Shown: one piece after another, positions 27,145 through 35,817 of the stretch
Numbering within the stretch: position 1 is the first letter of the stretch
How the letters are laid out: each line of letters opens with the position of its first letter
Source: Lentimicrobiaceae bacterium
GTDB taxonomy: Bacteria; Bacteroidota; Bacteroidia; Bacteroidales; F082
NCBI GenBank assembly: GCA_015061315.1
Contig: SUWV01000005.1
Location: 31,678-95,677 of the forward strand
Length of the DNA: 64,000 nucleotides
Direction of reading: 5' to 3'
Notes under the pieces: generated by a model
Seen by the model: the letters and a program-made list of their open reading frames with translations, nothing else
The model's database searches: none
Told to the model about the DNA's origin: nothing
Made by a program: the position numbers and the translations under genes

Positions 27145-27237
27145 TGCGTTAGGGATTGGAGCGGCATCCTTTGCGAGCGTAGTTTACGGAGCGAGCAAAG
27201 ATAGAGCGGAAAGCCCGACGGCGTAGCCGGAACGCCC
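27145..27237 (+). ncRNA. Structured RNA element in the ClpB-type leader (possibly Flavo-1-like)
   Basis: A 93-nt element with nested pairing: outer GCGTT (27146-27150) with AACGC (27231-27235), then GGG (27152-27154) with CCC (27213-27215), CTTTG (27169-27173) with CAAAG (27196-27200), and a local CGGC-GTA-GCCG hairpin (27219-27229). AGCGG occurs symmetrically on both sides of the inner stem. It is much richer in G and C than the flanks. The motif order recalls a conserved RNA found repeatedly in Bacteroidota genomes; I think of the Flavo-1 family but cannot verify this. It ends 40 bp before the start codon. Confidence 0.5.
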
Positions 27238-27277
27238 AAAAACAAAAGATTATACAAACAACCAAAAAATATAAAAA

Positions 27278-29431
27278 ATGAATAACAATCAATCGTACAA
27301 ATCAAACCAAAATTACGAATCATTGAATCGTTATGCACGAAATCTCAATGAGTTAGCATCGTCGGGAAAGTTAGATCCCGTCATTGGACGCGATGATGAG
27401 ATAAGGCGAGTTTTGCAGATACTCTCGCGACGTACCAAAAACAATCCTATATTAATAGGTGAGCCAGGAGTGGGAAAGACGGCAATAGCAGAAGGACTTG
27501 CGCAAAGAATAATTCATGGCGATGTGCCTGAAAATCTTAAGTCTAAGAAAGTATATTCTTTGGATATGGGCGCACTGATAGCAGGCGCGAAATATCAAGG
27601 CGAGTTTGAAGAACGACTGAAAAACGTTGTGAAAGAAGTGGTTGAAAGCGAAGGCGAGATAGTGCTTTTCATTGATGAGATACACACATTAGTCGGAGCA
27701 GGCGCGACATCAGGCGCGATGGACGCCGCTAACATACTGAAGCCGGCACTTGCGCGAGGAGAGCTGCAAGCCGTAGGGGCCACGACGCTAAACGAATATC
27801 AGAAGTATTTTGAGAAAGACAAGGCTTTAGAACGTCGTTTTCAGATAGTTATGGTCGATGAGCCTTCAGAAGAAGACGCCATCTCTATCATGAGAGGACT
27901 TAAAGAAAAATATGAGAACCATCATCAGGTGAGGATTTTAGACGAAGCAATAATAGCTGCTGTTGACCTTTCAATACGTTATATATCAAATCGTTTCCTC
28001 CCAGATAAAGCTATCGACCTCGTTGATGAAGCCGCATCGCGACTGAGATTGCAAATAAATTCTTTGCCAGAAGAACTTGAAAATATACAACGTAAGATTC
28101 GCCAGCTTGAGATTGAACGCGAGGCTATTAAACGCGAGAACGATAAGAAGAAGGTGAAGGAGCTTACAAAAGTGATTGAGGAACTCAGCAACGAACGTGA
28201 TAAGATTAAGTCGCGTTGGGAGTCGGAGCGAGGCTTCATAGAGAAGATACAGAATGAGAAGAAGAATATAGAACGTTATCGTTATGAGGCAGAGACGGCT
28301 GAACGAGAAGGCAATTACGGACTTGTGGCAGAGCTGCGTTATGGTAAGATTCCAAATGCCGAGAAAGCCATAGAGCTTGCGAAAGAAGAGCTGAAGAAAG
28401 CTCAGGGCGACAATCCGCTTATTGAAGAAGTCGTTAATGCAGAAGATATTGCGGAGATCGTCTCACGATGGACGGGCATCCCTGTGAATAAGATGATGCA
28501 GAGCGAGCGCGAGAAACTACTCAATTTGGAAAAGGAATTACATAAACGTGTCGTGGGACAAGATGAGGCTATCGTGGCTGTGTCGGACGCGATACGTAGG
28601 AGCAGGGCAGGACTTCAGGATTCGCATCGTCCGATAGGTTCGTTTATCTTCTTGGGAACGACGGGAGTCGGTAAGACAGAGTTAGCTAAAGCATTGGCGG
28701 AGTTTCTCTTCGATGACGAGAATAATATGGTGCGTATTGATATGTCGGAATATCAGGAACGTCACTCCGTTTCGAGATTGATAGGAGCGCCTCCAGGTTA
28801 TGTCGGCTACGATGAAAGCGGTCAGCTGACAGAAGCAGTGCGTCGTAAGCCTTATTCAGTAGTCCTTCTCGATGAGATAGAAAAGGCACATCAAGATGTT
28901 TATAATATTCTGCTTCAGATATTAGACGACGGCAGATTGACCGACAACAAAGGACGTCTCGTAGATTTTAAAAATACTATCATTATCATGACGTCCAACA
29001 TAGGGGCGATGGCGATACAGGAGATGATTAGTAAGAACACTGAAGCCGATACTGACTTCGATGAGATGCGTAATAAGGTGATGGAGATATTACGTCAGTT
29101 TATGAAGCCAGAGTTCTTGAATCGTATCGACGACATCATTATGTTTACGCCATTGTCGAAGGAGCAGATTATCAATGTGGTGGCTATGCAGTTCCATTCT
29201 TTGAAGAAGATGTTGAAGAGAAACGACATCGAGATTGAGATGACGACAGAAGCCATGAAACATATTGCTGAGACGAGTTATGATGTCCGTTACGGTGCGC
29301 GACCTGTGAAGCGCATGATGCAACGCGAACTGATTAACGACTTGTCGAAGATGATATTATCTGATAAAGTGAATAAGGATAAGCCGATAATTGTCGATTG
29401 TGAAGGGGAGAAGATAGTGTTTAGGAATTAA
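27278..29431 (+). CDS. ClpB-type AAA+ disaggregase lacking the N-terminal domain
   Basis: 717 residues, against about 860 for full ClpB. After a short Asn-rich leader it begins directly with the linker into NBD1 ([18 protein letters not shown]). Walker A1 GEPGVGKT is at 61-68, Walker B1 [10 protein letters not shown] follows; the coiled-coil M-domain (starting near [16 protein letters not shown], about 140 residues, ending at SRWTGIPV) is of ClpB length. Walker A2 GTTGVGKT is at 460-467 and Walker B2 [11 protein letters not shown] follows. I see no ClpP-binding IGF/L loop, so it should be a disaggregase working with DnaK, not a protease subunit. The absent N-domain normally helps substrate recruitment. 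Confidence 0.9.
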   Translation: MNNNQSYKSNQNYESLNRYARNLNELASSGKLDPVIGRDDEIRRVLQILSRRTKNNPILIGEPGVGKTAIAEGLAQRIIHGDVPENLKSKKVYSLDMGALIAGAKYQGEFEERLKNVVKEVVESEGEIVLFIDEIHTLVGAGATSGAMDAANILKPALARGELQAVGATTLNEYQKYFEKDKALERRFQIVMVDEPSEEDAISIMRGLKEKYENHHQVRILDEAIIAAVDLSIRYISNRFLPDKAIDLVDEAASRLRLQINSLPEELENIQRKIRQLEIEREAIKRENDKKKVKELTKVIEELSNERDKIKSRWESERGFIEKIQNEKKNIERYRYEAETAEREGNYGLVAELRYGKIPNAEKAIELAKEELKKAQGDNPLIEEVVNAEDIAEIVSRWTGIPVNKMMQSEREKLLNLEKELHKRVVGQDEAIVAVSDAIRRSRAGLQDSHRPIGSFIFLGTTGVGKTELAKALAEFLFDDENNMVRIDMSEYQERHSVSRLIGAPPGYVGYDESGQLTEAVRRKPYSVVLLDEIEKAHQDVYNILLQILDDGRLTDNKGRLVDFKNTIIIMTSNIGAMAIQEMISKNTEADTDFDEMRNKVMEILRQFMKPEFLNRIDDIIMFTPLSKEQIINVVAMQFHSLKKMLKRNDIEIEMTTEAMKHIAETSYDVRYGARPVKRMMQRELINDLSKMILSDKVNKDKPIIVDCEGEKIVFRN

Positions 29432-29480
29432 CAATTGACAGTTAACAATTAACAATTAACAATTAACAATTAACAATTGA
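29432..29480. repeat. TTAACAA 7-bp tandem repeat after the ClpB-type gene
   Basis: About six units of the 7-bp repeat TTAACAA (one as TTGACAG), immediately after the stop codon. Confidence 0.85.
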
Positions 29481-29483
29481 GAT

Positions 29484-29515
29484 AAGGGCGTGGTTTTATA
29501 GCTGCGTCCTTTTTG
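29484..29515 (+). terminator. Intrinsic terminator of the ClpB-type gene
   Basis: AAGGGCG (29484-29490) pairs with CGTCCTT (29505-29511) as a 7-bp stem with one G-U pair, followed by a run of T. Confidence 0.6.
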
Positions 29516-29550
29516 TTTATTTACTTATAAATTTTCCTTAATAAAGACTT

Positions 29551-29638
29551 TCGTGCATTTTCGTGGATATTCGTGGACATTCGCGCCCTTTCGTGGACAT
29601 TCGTGGATATTCGCGTCTTTTAGTGGACATTCGTGGAC
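29551..29638. repeat. 10-bp minisatellite (TCGTGGACAT-type), copy A
   Basis: Nine units with a strict 10-bp period, such as TCGTGGATAT, TCGTGGACAT, TCGCGCCCTT and TCGCGTCTTT, ending TCGTGGAC. A second, shorter array with the same phase and end lies at 30987-31034. Confidence 0.85.
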
Positions 29639-29641
29639 AAA

Positions 29642-29671
29642 AAAATCCGCCGAATTTCTCCGACGGATTTT
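29642..29671 (-). terminator. Terminator of the toxin-antitoxin operon (copy A)
   Basis: AAAATCCGCCG (29642-29652) and CGACGGATTTT (29661-29671): on the minus strand the 11-bp stem is complete with one G-U pair and is followed by a T-run (seen as AAAAAAA on plus). Nearly identical to the hairpin at 31040-31069. Confidence 0.8.
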
Positions 29672-29674
29672 CAT

Positions 29675-30316
29675 TTATTTCAATTTATGCAAAATATACT
29701 CTCTAATCTGTTCTTTGTTGACATTATATTTCGGTTCTAATGTCGAGAAATTGTCATCTTGAATAAATTGTCCGCCTAACAGCATTGCAATGATATTCTT
29801 CGTGGTTAGACGATGCCTTGATAATTTGAGCGCTTTTTCAATGCCTTTGTGAATAGAATGTCCTTCTTGCAAAATACTATAGATGTCGTAGTAGTCGCGG
29901 AATTTCATCCTACGCAACATGACTTCCATTTTCATTGCCATAATTGATTCTATATCGGCCAAGCGTATATTGCCAAGATATTCTATAGGTGATGATACTG
30001 GAGAATAGTTGTCACTTACAAAAAAAGACAGTTTTACACCTTTAACCAAAAATTCAACTTGGTCAAATCCAAGCATATTGAAGTTTTCTATTTCTCCAAT
30101 CTTTTCCTCAATTTCTTTTTCTATCAAATTCCATTTGACTTCAGGTTTTTCTGTTTTAGATGTGCGCCACGTCATAAAGTCAAGATCTTCGCTTTTACGA
30201 TGACCTATTTGTATGGCAAGTGCTGTGCCTCCACATAAGATATATGGCTTTATACATTCTAACTGAGACACTTGTTCTATAATAGCTTCAATCTTACTCG
30301 TTAATCCCTGTCTCAT
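29675..30316 (-). CDS. AbiEii/AbiGii-like nucleotidyltransferase toxin
   Basis: 213 residues. The nucleotidyltransferase core is seen as ILCGGTALAIQIGHR with Gly29-Gly30, then SEDLDFMTW with the catalytic acid pair Asp44 and Asp46. A later segment, MAMKMEVMLRRMKFRDYYDIYSIL, is typical of DUF1814/AbiEii proteins. The family (type IV-like AbiE, MenA/MenT) inhibits growth by adding nucleotides to a cellular target such as tRNA and confers phage abortive infection. It is preceded by, and overlaps by 23 bp, a gene for an XRE-type antitoxin candidate. Confidence 0.85.
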   Translation of the reverse strand: MRQGLTSKIEAIIEQVSQLECIKPYILCGGTALAIQIGHRKSEDLDFMTWRTSKTEKPEVKWNLIEKEIEEKIGEIENFNMLGFDQVEFLVKGVKLSFFVSDNYSPVSSPIEYLGNIRLADIESIMAMKMEVMLRRMKFRDYYDIYSILQEGHSIHKGIEKALKLSRHRLTTKNIIAMLLGGQFIQDDNFSTLEPKYNVNKEQIREYILHKLK

Positions 30317-30875
30317 ATGATGATTTTTTTAGTAAATTATTGATATGTTTTTTTTCGACCTTGGCTAAATATTTTTCAGGTTCTTTGATTCCGAAATAAT
30401 ACATAGCAATCATCACGTTAAGCATCTGCATATATTCTCCCTGTATTGCCATTCGTTCTTGCCATATTTGTTGAATTTGTTTGCGAGGAAAAAGTTCAAA
30501 CATTAGGTCTATATCATTCATATCAAGTATAGTGAAACATTTTTCGATTAGTTCTTCGTCCGGTATGTTATCAAAAGATTTAATATCATACGACCAAAAT
30601 GCGTTCTTGTTCATTAGCGTCTCGCATAAGTGATTTCGTATATGTCGTTTCCGTCTTTGAATGGCTTGCATTGATTGAATCTTCATAAGTTCACCGTCTG
30701 CTAACGAAAAATAGGATTCTAATTTCATGGCAAGTTGTAGCGACATTTCACGTTTACCGTTAATTACACAGCTGAGCAACTGACGCGAAACTTTTATATC
30801 GCGAGCTACAATAGATTGTGACTTACCTACATGGAATATTAATTCGTTTATATATTGTCCTACATCATAATTCAT
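30294..30875 (-). CDS. XRE-family HTH protein, probable antitoxin
   Basis: 193 residues. A helix-turn-helix of the VapI/HigA type is at about 20-60 (KSQSIVARDIKVSRQLLSCV then NGKREMSLQLAMKLESYFS). The C-terminal 120 residues (basic segment IQRRKRHIRNHL, then helical) have no known domain. AbiEii toxins usually pair with an AbiEi winged-helix antitoxin; here the partner is XRE type. It is first in the pair and overlaps the toxin, as expected if the antitoxin is made first and represses the operon. Confidence 0.82.
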   Translation of the reverse strand: MNYDVGQYINELIFHVGKSQSIVARDIKVSRQLLSCVINGKREMSLQLAMKLESYFSLADGELMKIQSMQAIQRRKRHIRNHLCETLMNKNAFWSYDIKSFDNIPDEELIEKCFTILDMNDIDLMFELFPRKQIQQIWQERMAIQGEYMQMLNVMIAMYYFGIKEPEKYLAKVEKKHINNLLKKSSYETGINE

Positions 30876-30897
30876 AATGGTAATATTATGTCAACAA

Positions 30898-30914
30898 ATT
30901 TGTTTACAAATATA
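30898..30914 (-). promoter_or_regulatory. Promoter and operator of the toxin-antitoxin pair
   Basis: On the minus strand TATATTTG (30907-30914) fits TAnnTTTG. It overlaps an inverted repeat ATTTGT-TT-ACAAAT (30898-30911), a good site for autorepression by the XRE protein. Confidence 0.5.
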
Positions 30915-30986
30915 ATGTTTTTTTGCATAACAATGTTTATTCATATAATTATTTTATGAAAAAATAACGATAGGGAATAAAAATAT

Positions 30987-31034
30987 TTGCGTCTTTTCGC
31001 GTCTTTTCGCGTCCTTTCGCGTCCTTTCGTGGAC
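30987..31034. repeat. 10-bp minisatellite, copy B
   Basis: Units TTGCGTCTTT, TCGCGTCTTT, TCGCGTCCTT, TCGCGTCCTT and the end TCGTGGAC, in the same phase as copy A and also abutting a terminator hairpin. Confidence 0.85.
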
Positions 31035-31039
31035 AAAAA

Positions 31040-31069
31040 AAAATCCGCCGAATTTCTCCGACGGATTTT
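31040..31069 (-). terminator. Terminator of rpsP (copy B)
   Basis: AAAATCCGCCG (31040-31050) and CGACGGATTTT (31059-31069), with a T-run on the minus strand. The loop AATTTCTC is the same as in copy A at 29642-29671. Confidence 0.85.
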
Positions 31070-31093
31070 CTTTTGTTATCAAGATTTAGAATC

Positions 31094-31639
31094 TCAAGCT
31101 TCTGCTTCTGTTGTTTCTTCAGCTGCTGGAGCTTCTTCTGTAGCTGCTTCTGCGTTTTCTGCTGCTTCAGCGGCTGCTGCTTCTGCTCTTCTCTTTGCTA
31201 ACTCAGCGATACGTGCTTCGTTAACTTTAGCTTCTGCTTCTAATCTTTCTTTTTGAGCAGCTCTCTTTTGTTCTGCGTTTACTCTTACGAATTCAGCTGC
31301 CTTTGCTTCTTTTTCTTTCATCCAGTTTTGGAACTTGACTTCTGCTTGTTCAGCTGTCATAGCGCCTTTCTTAACGCCAACCAATAAGTGTTTCTTTAAC
31401 AAAACGCCTTTTTGTGAAAGGATTGAACGTACTGTGTCGGTTGGTTGAGCACCTTTGTTTAACCAGTCTAATGCTTTGTCAAAGTTGATGTTGATTTGAG
31501 CTGGTTGTGCTACTGGATTGTAAGTACCGATTTTTTCAATGAAACGACCATCACGTGGTGCACGAGCGTCTGCAATTACAATATGATAGAAAGGTTGACC
31601 TTTTTTACCATGTCTTTGTAATCTCATTTTTGCTGACAT
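31094..31639 (-). CDS. rpsP: Ribosomal protein S16 with long Ala/Glu C-terminal extension
   Basis: 181 residues. The S16 core is residues 1 to about 85 ([36 protein letters not shown], then [16 protein letters not shown]). It is followed by a helical, Lys/Glu/Ala-rich tail of about 95 residues (ending [15 protein letters not shown]), as often seen in Bacteroidota. It belongs to the 30S subunit. It appears to be a single-gene transcript ended by the hairpin at 31040-31069. Confidence 0.97.
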   Translation of the reverse strand: MSAKMRLQRHGKKGQPFYHIVIADARAPRDGRFIEKIGTYNPVAQPAQININFDKALDWLNKGAQPTDTVRSILSQKGVLLKKHLLVGVKKGAMTAEQAEVKFQNWMKEKEAKAAEFVRVNAEQKRAAQKERLEAEAKVNEARIAELAKRRAEAAAAEAAENAEAATEEAPAAEETTEAEA

Positions 31640-31682
31640 AATTTCTTCTTTTTAATTGATTAATAATAAATTATTTAAATTT

Positions 31683-31699
31683 AAACCTACCCGAGGTTT
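31683..31699 (-). promoter_or_regulatory. Small hairpin in the rpsP leader
   Basis: AAACCT-ACCCG-AGGTTT forms a perfect 6-bp stem with a 5-nt loop near the start of the rpsP transcript. It could be a protein-binding or stability element. Confidence 0.4.
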
Positions 31700-31706
31700 G
31701 CGAGTG

Positions 31707-31714
31707 CAAAGATA
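31707..31714 (-). promoter_or_regulatory. -7 box of rpsP
   Basis: TATCTTTG on the minus strand; the leader would be about 60 nt and includes the hairpin at 31683-31699. Confidence 0.55.
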
Positions 31715-31761
31715 ATAAAATAATCTTTACGAAAAACAGTCTGTATGAAATTATTTTTCAA

Positions 31762-34092
31762 TTAATTAATCTTTAACTCATCAACGAAAATCCAAGCAGG
31801 GTAGCCGTAGCCTGAATGTCCTTCTGGACACATAAATGGCTCAATAACAACATTGACGTATCTTGCATTTGTCTTATCAAAGTCGACATTGAAATTCATG
31901 ACGCCGTCTTCTGCTATTGTCTCAATTGGAAATTCTTGATAATGTATCTCCTTAAATTCTTTTCCGTCATCTGAAACTGAAATCTTAACCGACTTAGCAT
32001 TGAAAATCCAGTCGCCTTTGGTGAGATTGTTGTTGAATTTCAAATTGCTTATCTCTTGATTTTCTTGTAAATCAATTGTTGCATCTAAGTTTTCTCCAAA
32101 GAATGCAATCCAGCGTCCTGTCTTGTAGTTCTTTCCTCCTGACAATCCGTCAATCAATGTCTGTGCGCCTTCAAAACGATAGTTCTCATGTGGTTCATTC
32201 TTCAAACTTATTGGCTTCATCGACGATTTGCTGAGTTCGATGTCTGTTTTGAATTCCTTGCCTACACTTGTCTTTCTTTTTACGATAGCTCTTAACTTTG
32301 CACTTTCTGTAAGTTTAAGTGGTTCAGTGTATTTTGTTCCGTTTGTCAATGGATCTGTTCCGTCTAAGGTGTACAGAATATCTCCTTCACCGAACTTCGA
32401 CATCGTGATATCAATACATTTTGCTTCAACATTAGGAACAATATCAACATCAATATCGAAGATGTGTTTTGCATAATTCCAACCCTTAAGGTCATATAGC
32501 TGAACCATTTTGTATGCGCGTTCGCGGAAGTCTTCGTAATCTTTTTGTTCTGGTAAAACCCATTGTACCTCAGTCAAAGCATCCATTCTTGGAAGAACTC
32601 TGTAAAACGCTGTGTTCATGTCTTTTATGTACTCAACCCAGAGGTTTGCCTGTGCGCCCAAGATATGTTTCGCTTCTTCTTCTGTCAATTCTGAAGGGAT
32701 TGGCTCAAATTCATAGACTCTGCTAACAGGAATGTAGCCGCCTATCGCGATAGGCTCGTCGTCGGTGTTATCTGTCTGATAATAATCGAAGTAGAGGTGA
32801 GAACATGGTGTCATTATCACATCGTGATGTTGTTTTGCTCCTTCTCGACCGCCGTCAACGCTTCTCCAACTCATGACAGTGACCTTAGGTCCGAGTCCGC
32901 CTTCCAACACCTCGTCCCAGCCGATGACTTTACGTCCGTGATCTTCAACGAATTTCTCCATTCTTGTCATGACATAACTTTGGAGATAATTCTCTGCTGT
33001 GAAATGATCGTCGTCTTTTAATCCCAATTCTTTAATCTTAGCCTGGCATTTTGGACATTGTTCCCAGCGTGTCTTAGGGCATTCATCGCCGCCGATGTGA
33101 ATGTATTCGCTTGGAAATATGTCCATCACTTCTGCTAAGACATCTTCCAAGAAACGCATTGCATCTTCGTTACCAGCGCAGATAACGTCTTCAGAAACAC
33201 CCCATTGCTTCCATACTTCATAAGGTCCGCCTGTGCAGCCAAATTCAGGATATGTGGCTAAAGCTGCCAACTGATGTCCTGGTAAGTCGATTTCTGGAAT
33301 TATTGTGATATGACGTTCTTCTGCGTATTTTACCAAGTCGCGGAGTTCATCTTGTGTGTAGAAACCACCGTGACGTATGGTGTCGTAAGTCTCAGTCTTG
33401 CCGATTTTTGTTCCTGAGCGCCAAGCTCCTACTTTTGTCAACTCTGGATATTTCTTGATTTCAATGCGCCATCCTTGGTCGTCAGTGATGTGGAGGTGGA
33501 ACTTATTCATGTTGTGTAATGCCATAACGTCGATAAATTCTTTGATGGAATCTAAGTCAAAAATGTGACGGCTTACGTCCAGCATCATGCCTCTATGACC
33601 GAAACGTGGATAGTCGTAGATTTCGCCTGCTGGCATGCTGATTTTTTCTCCTTCTGCATCGAAAGGAAGACTCTTTCTTAATGTCTGAATGGCATAAAAT
33701 ACACTTGAAGTATTACTTCCGATAACTTTTATATTTTCTTGATTTATAATAATCTTATATGCATCATTTTCTGTAAACAAAGATGGGTCGATGATTAAGT
33801 TGATAGCATTGTTTTTGACTTCATCTGTTTCTTCTACCTTTAACGAATATCCTAAAATTTCATTAAGATATTCCGATAAAAATGATGCTTCTTTTGATAG
33901 TTCTGATTGTGTTTTTGGATATGCAATTACGACATTTTTAGAGAGGGTAAATGGACTTTCTGTCGTGTTTTCAGTGATTTCCTTTGGTAATGGAATTACG
34001 CGATAGTCGGCTTGTTGAAGTTCGCCAGAACATGACATTAAAGTCATCGCGATGATGCTTGCAGTGATGATGTTTTTTAGTCTCATTTTCAT
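31762..34092 (-). CDS. GH20 beta-N-acetylhexosaminidase, lipoprotein
   Basis: About 776 residues from the ATG at 34092 (a TTG at 34107 gives a longer frame, but the ATG starts the proper signal). Lipobox LMSC precedes SGELQQ. Domains in order: GH20b (to about 150), the GH20 catalytic barrel (GYDVSRH-like RGMMLDVSRHIFD, HLHITDDQGWRIE) with the catalytic pair Asp336-Glu337 in HIGGDECPK, a beta-sandwich, and a C-terminal F5/8-type sugar-binding domain (GRWIAFFGENLDATIDL). It removes terminal GlcNAc or GalNAc from glycans such as host mucin or chitin fragments. Stand-alone gene, not in a recognisable polysaccharide-utilisation locus. Confidence 0.95.
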   Translation of the reverse strand: MKMRLKNIITASIIAMTLMSCSGELQQADYRVIPLPKEITENTTESPFTLSKNVVIAYPKTQSELSKEASFLSEYLNEILGYSLKVEETDEVKNNAINLIIDPSLFTENDAYKIIINQENIKVIGSNTSSVFYAIQTLRKSLPFDAEGEKISMPAGEIYDYPRFGHRGMMLDVSRHIFDLDSIKEFIDVMALHNMNKFHLHITDDQGWRIEIKKYPELTKVGAWRSGTKIGKTETYDTIRHGGFYTQDELRDLVKYAEERHITIIPEIDLPGHQLAALATYPEFGCTGGPYEVWKQWGVSEDVICAGNEDAMRFLEDVLAEVMDIFPSEYIHIGGDECPKTRWEQCPKCQAKIKELGLKDDDHFTAENYLQSYVMTRMEKFVEDHGRKVIGWDEVLEGGLGPKVTVMSWRSVDGGREGAKQHHDVIMTPCSHLYFDYYQTDNTDDEPIAIGGYIPVSRVYEFEPIPSELTEEEAKHILGAQANLWVEYIKDMNTAFYRVLPRMDALTEVQWVLPEQKDYEDFRERAYKMVQLYDLKGWNYAKHIFDIDVDIVPNVEAKCIDITMSKFGEGDILYTLDGTDPLTNGTKYTEPLKLTESAKLRAIVKRKTSVGKEFKTDIELSKSSMKPISLKNEPHENYRFEGAQTLIDGLSGGKNYKTGRWIAFFGENLDATIDLQENQEISNLKFNNNLTKGDWIFNAKSVKISVSDDGKEFKEIHYQEFPIETIAEDGVMNFNVDFDKTNARYVNVVIEPFMCPEGHSGYGYPAWIFVDELKIN

Positions 34093-34185
34093 ATTTATTT
34101 TGAACAAATTTTTAGTTCGCGAAATTAAGAAAATAAGGCGAATTATTCAAGATTTATTTTTAACTTTACAGCAAAATTATACGTT

Positions 34186-35817
34186 ATGAAACTGAATCGT
34201 TATCTATCTTATTTTCTGATTATTATATCTTTTGCAGTTGTACTTAATATGTTTTCATGCAGAACAAGTCACGACTTTCCAAAAGGCGTATCTAACTATA
34301 TTTTTGAAAATAAATCTGACGGAAGAAAGTATTTTGTGAAGTTGGATTCTATCGCTGATTCTTATGCGGAAGGTAAGATGTATTTGATTCACAGAGACGT
34401 GTTTATGAAGGCAAAGCCTTTTGAGGCTGACTTACGTAGAAATAAATGTGAGATAAGCTTTTATGACTCAGAGACTTATAATTTAAAATTTAAGAAAGTG
34501 TCTCGTAATTCATATGAAGGCTTTTATACGGAGAATTCCTCGAATAAAAAAATGCCTTTTCTCTTATATCCTTATATCGAAGATGAATTTCAATTGTCTG
34601 ATACTGACAGATATAAAAACGAAGTGTTTGAAGTTGAGAGGATTACGGATGTTAATTATGCGAAAGTAGATGGCTTTTGGTCGTCAATTCCTGATGATAC
34701 AATCGACATTGCAAATGTTGTCAAGAACAATTGGTTTAATTATCTGAAGAAAAAGGAACTGAATCTTGATATGGATATTTATCTTCCTAAGAATGACACT
34801 CTTACGCAACGTCCTCTTATGATGTTTATTCATGGCGGCGCTTTCTTTATCGGCGACAAGGCTACTGTTCCTTACCAAAAGTGGTGTAATCATTTCGCTT
34901 CTTTGGGTTATGTCTGTGTTTCAATTAATTACAGAATGGGTTTTCGACCTAATCAAAAGGCGATAGAAAGGACTGCTTATCAAGCGACGCAAGATGCTCA
35001 TGCTGCCATGCGTTATTTGATTTCTAAGAAGGATATTTATCGTATCGACCCTGACTTTCTGTTCGTTGGGGGTGCAAGTGCTGGCAGTATCACTGCAATA
35101 AATCTTGCTTATATGCGCAATAAAGATCGTCCTCAGTCGTCTTATTCTTCTTTCTTTATGGAAGATTTGGGTGATATTGAATCTTCTGGTAACACTATTG
35201 ATAATGATTTTAAAATCAAGGCTATAGCTAATATGTGGGGAAGTATTTACGACTTGAATATTCTTAAAAATGAAAATGTCCCGATAATTTCGTTTCATGG
35301 TGATGTAGATGAAATTCTGCCTTACGGAAAGGGTTATCCTTTTAAGGCTATAGGCGAGTTTCAAAAGGTTTTCTTCGATGAAATGTATGGTTCTTCAGTT
35401 ATCCATCAGAAAGCTAATGAGTTAGGTATTCGTTCTGTGCTGCATACTTTCCCTGGTCAAGGTCATACGCTTCATCTTGATGAAAATCGTAAGCTGAATG
35501 AGAATTTCTATACAATCCAAAATGAAATGGTGGATTTCTTTTATGATGAATTGGTCTCAAATCCTGCATATATTATTCAAAATAAAGATGATTTTCAATT
35601 ATTTACAATTGATACTACTGATGTGGTTGTTGCAGATTGGAATGTAATAGGCGGAATTTCTATAGAGGAAAATAAAGGTGTGATTCGTGCTTCATGGTTT
35701 GATGATGAACCTGTACAAGAACTTAGAGTATCAGGTTATTATGCGAATGGGGCAGGTTTTGAAGATGTTTTTGTAATTAAAAATGTAAAAGAAAATGAAG
35801 GTAATTCATACGAGTGA
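34186..35817 (+). CDS. Alpha/beta hydrolase (carboxylesterase-type), probable lipoprotein
   Basis: 543 residues. The signal ends NMFSC, an acceptable lipobox with Cys25. About 160 residues of unknown beta-rich sequence precede the hydrolase domain: the oxyanion-hole motif FIHGGAFFIGDK, the nucleophile elbow GGASAGS with Ser298, an acidic region near FHGDVDEILPYGKG, and the catalytic His in FPGQGHTLHL. The last 80 residues form a small beta domain, as in T9SS cargo, but no sorting motif is clear. The likely action is ester cleavage on a surface substrate. It overlaps sbcD by 23 bp. Confidence 0.83.
   Translation: MKLNRYLSYFLIIISFAVVLNMFSCRTSHDFPKGVSNYIFENKSDGRKYFVKLDSIADSYAEGKMYLIHRDVFMKAKPFEADLRRNKCEISFYDSETYNLKFKKVSRNSYEGFYTENSSNKKMPFLLYPYIEDEFQLSDTDRYKNEVFEVERITDVNYAKVDGFWSSIPDDTIDIANVVKNNWFNYLKKKELNLDMDIYLPKNDTLTQRPLMMFIHGGAFFIGDKATVPYQKWCNHFASLGYVCVSINYRMGFRPNQKAIERTAYQATQDAHAAMRYLISKKDIYRIDPDFLFVGGASAGSITAINLAYMRNKDRPQSSYSSFFMEDLGDIESSGNTIDNDFKIKAIANMWGSIYDLNILKNENVPIISFHGDVDEILPYGKGYPFKAIGEFQKVFFDEMYGSSVIHQKANELGIRSVLHTFPGQGHTLHLDENRKLNENFYTIQNEMVDFFYDELVSNPAYIIQNKDDFQLFTIDTTDVVVADWNVIGGISIEENKGVIRASWFDDEPVQELRVSGYYANGAGFEDVFVIKNVKENEGNSYE

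Larger units (their letters stand above)
26894..27277. other. 384-bp intergenic region with promoters and a structured leader
   Basis: No protein-coding frame is convincing here. It contains the minus-strand -7 box of the T9SS protein gene, a GTTGTCTC/ATTGTCT short repeat (about 27039-27064), a palindrome, a sigma-54-like promoter candidate and a 93-nt structured element that all precede the ClpB-type gene; the separate entries describe them. Confidence 0.7.

Noticed and set aside
30987..31256. Plus-strand open frame over the second minisatellite and the rpsP tail, sharing a short peptide with one at 29553-29762
   Set aside because: The shared peptide comes from the duplicated terminator hairpin; the rest is the complement of the S16 tail. 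Not genes.
34161..34168. TAACTTTA as a promoter for the esterase gene
   Set aside because: The last base of the -7 box does not match (A for G) and there is no -33 box at the right distance.
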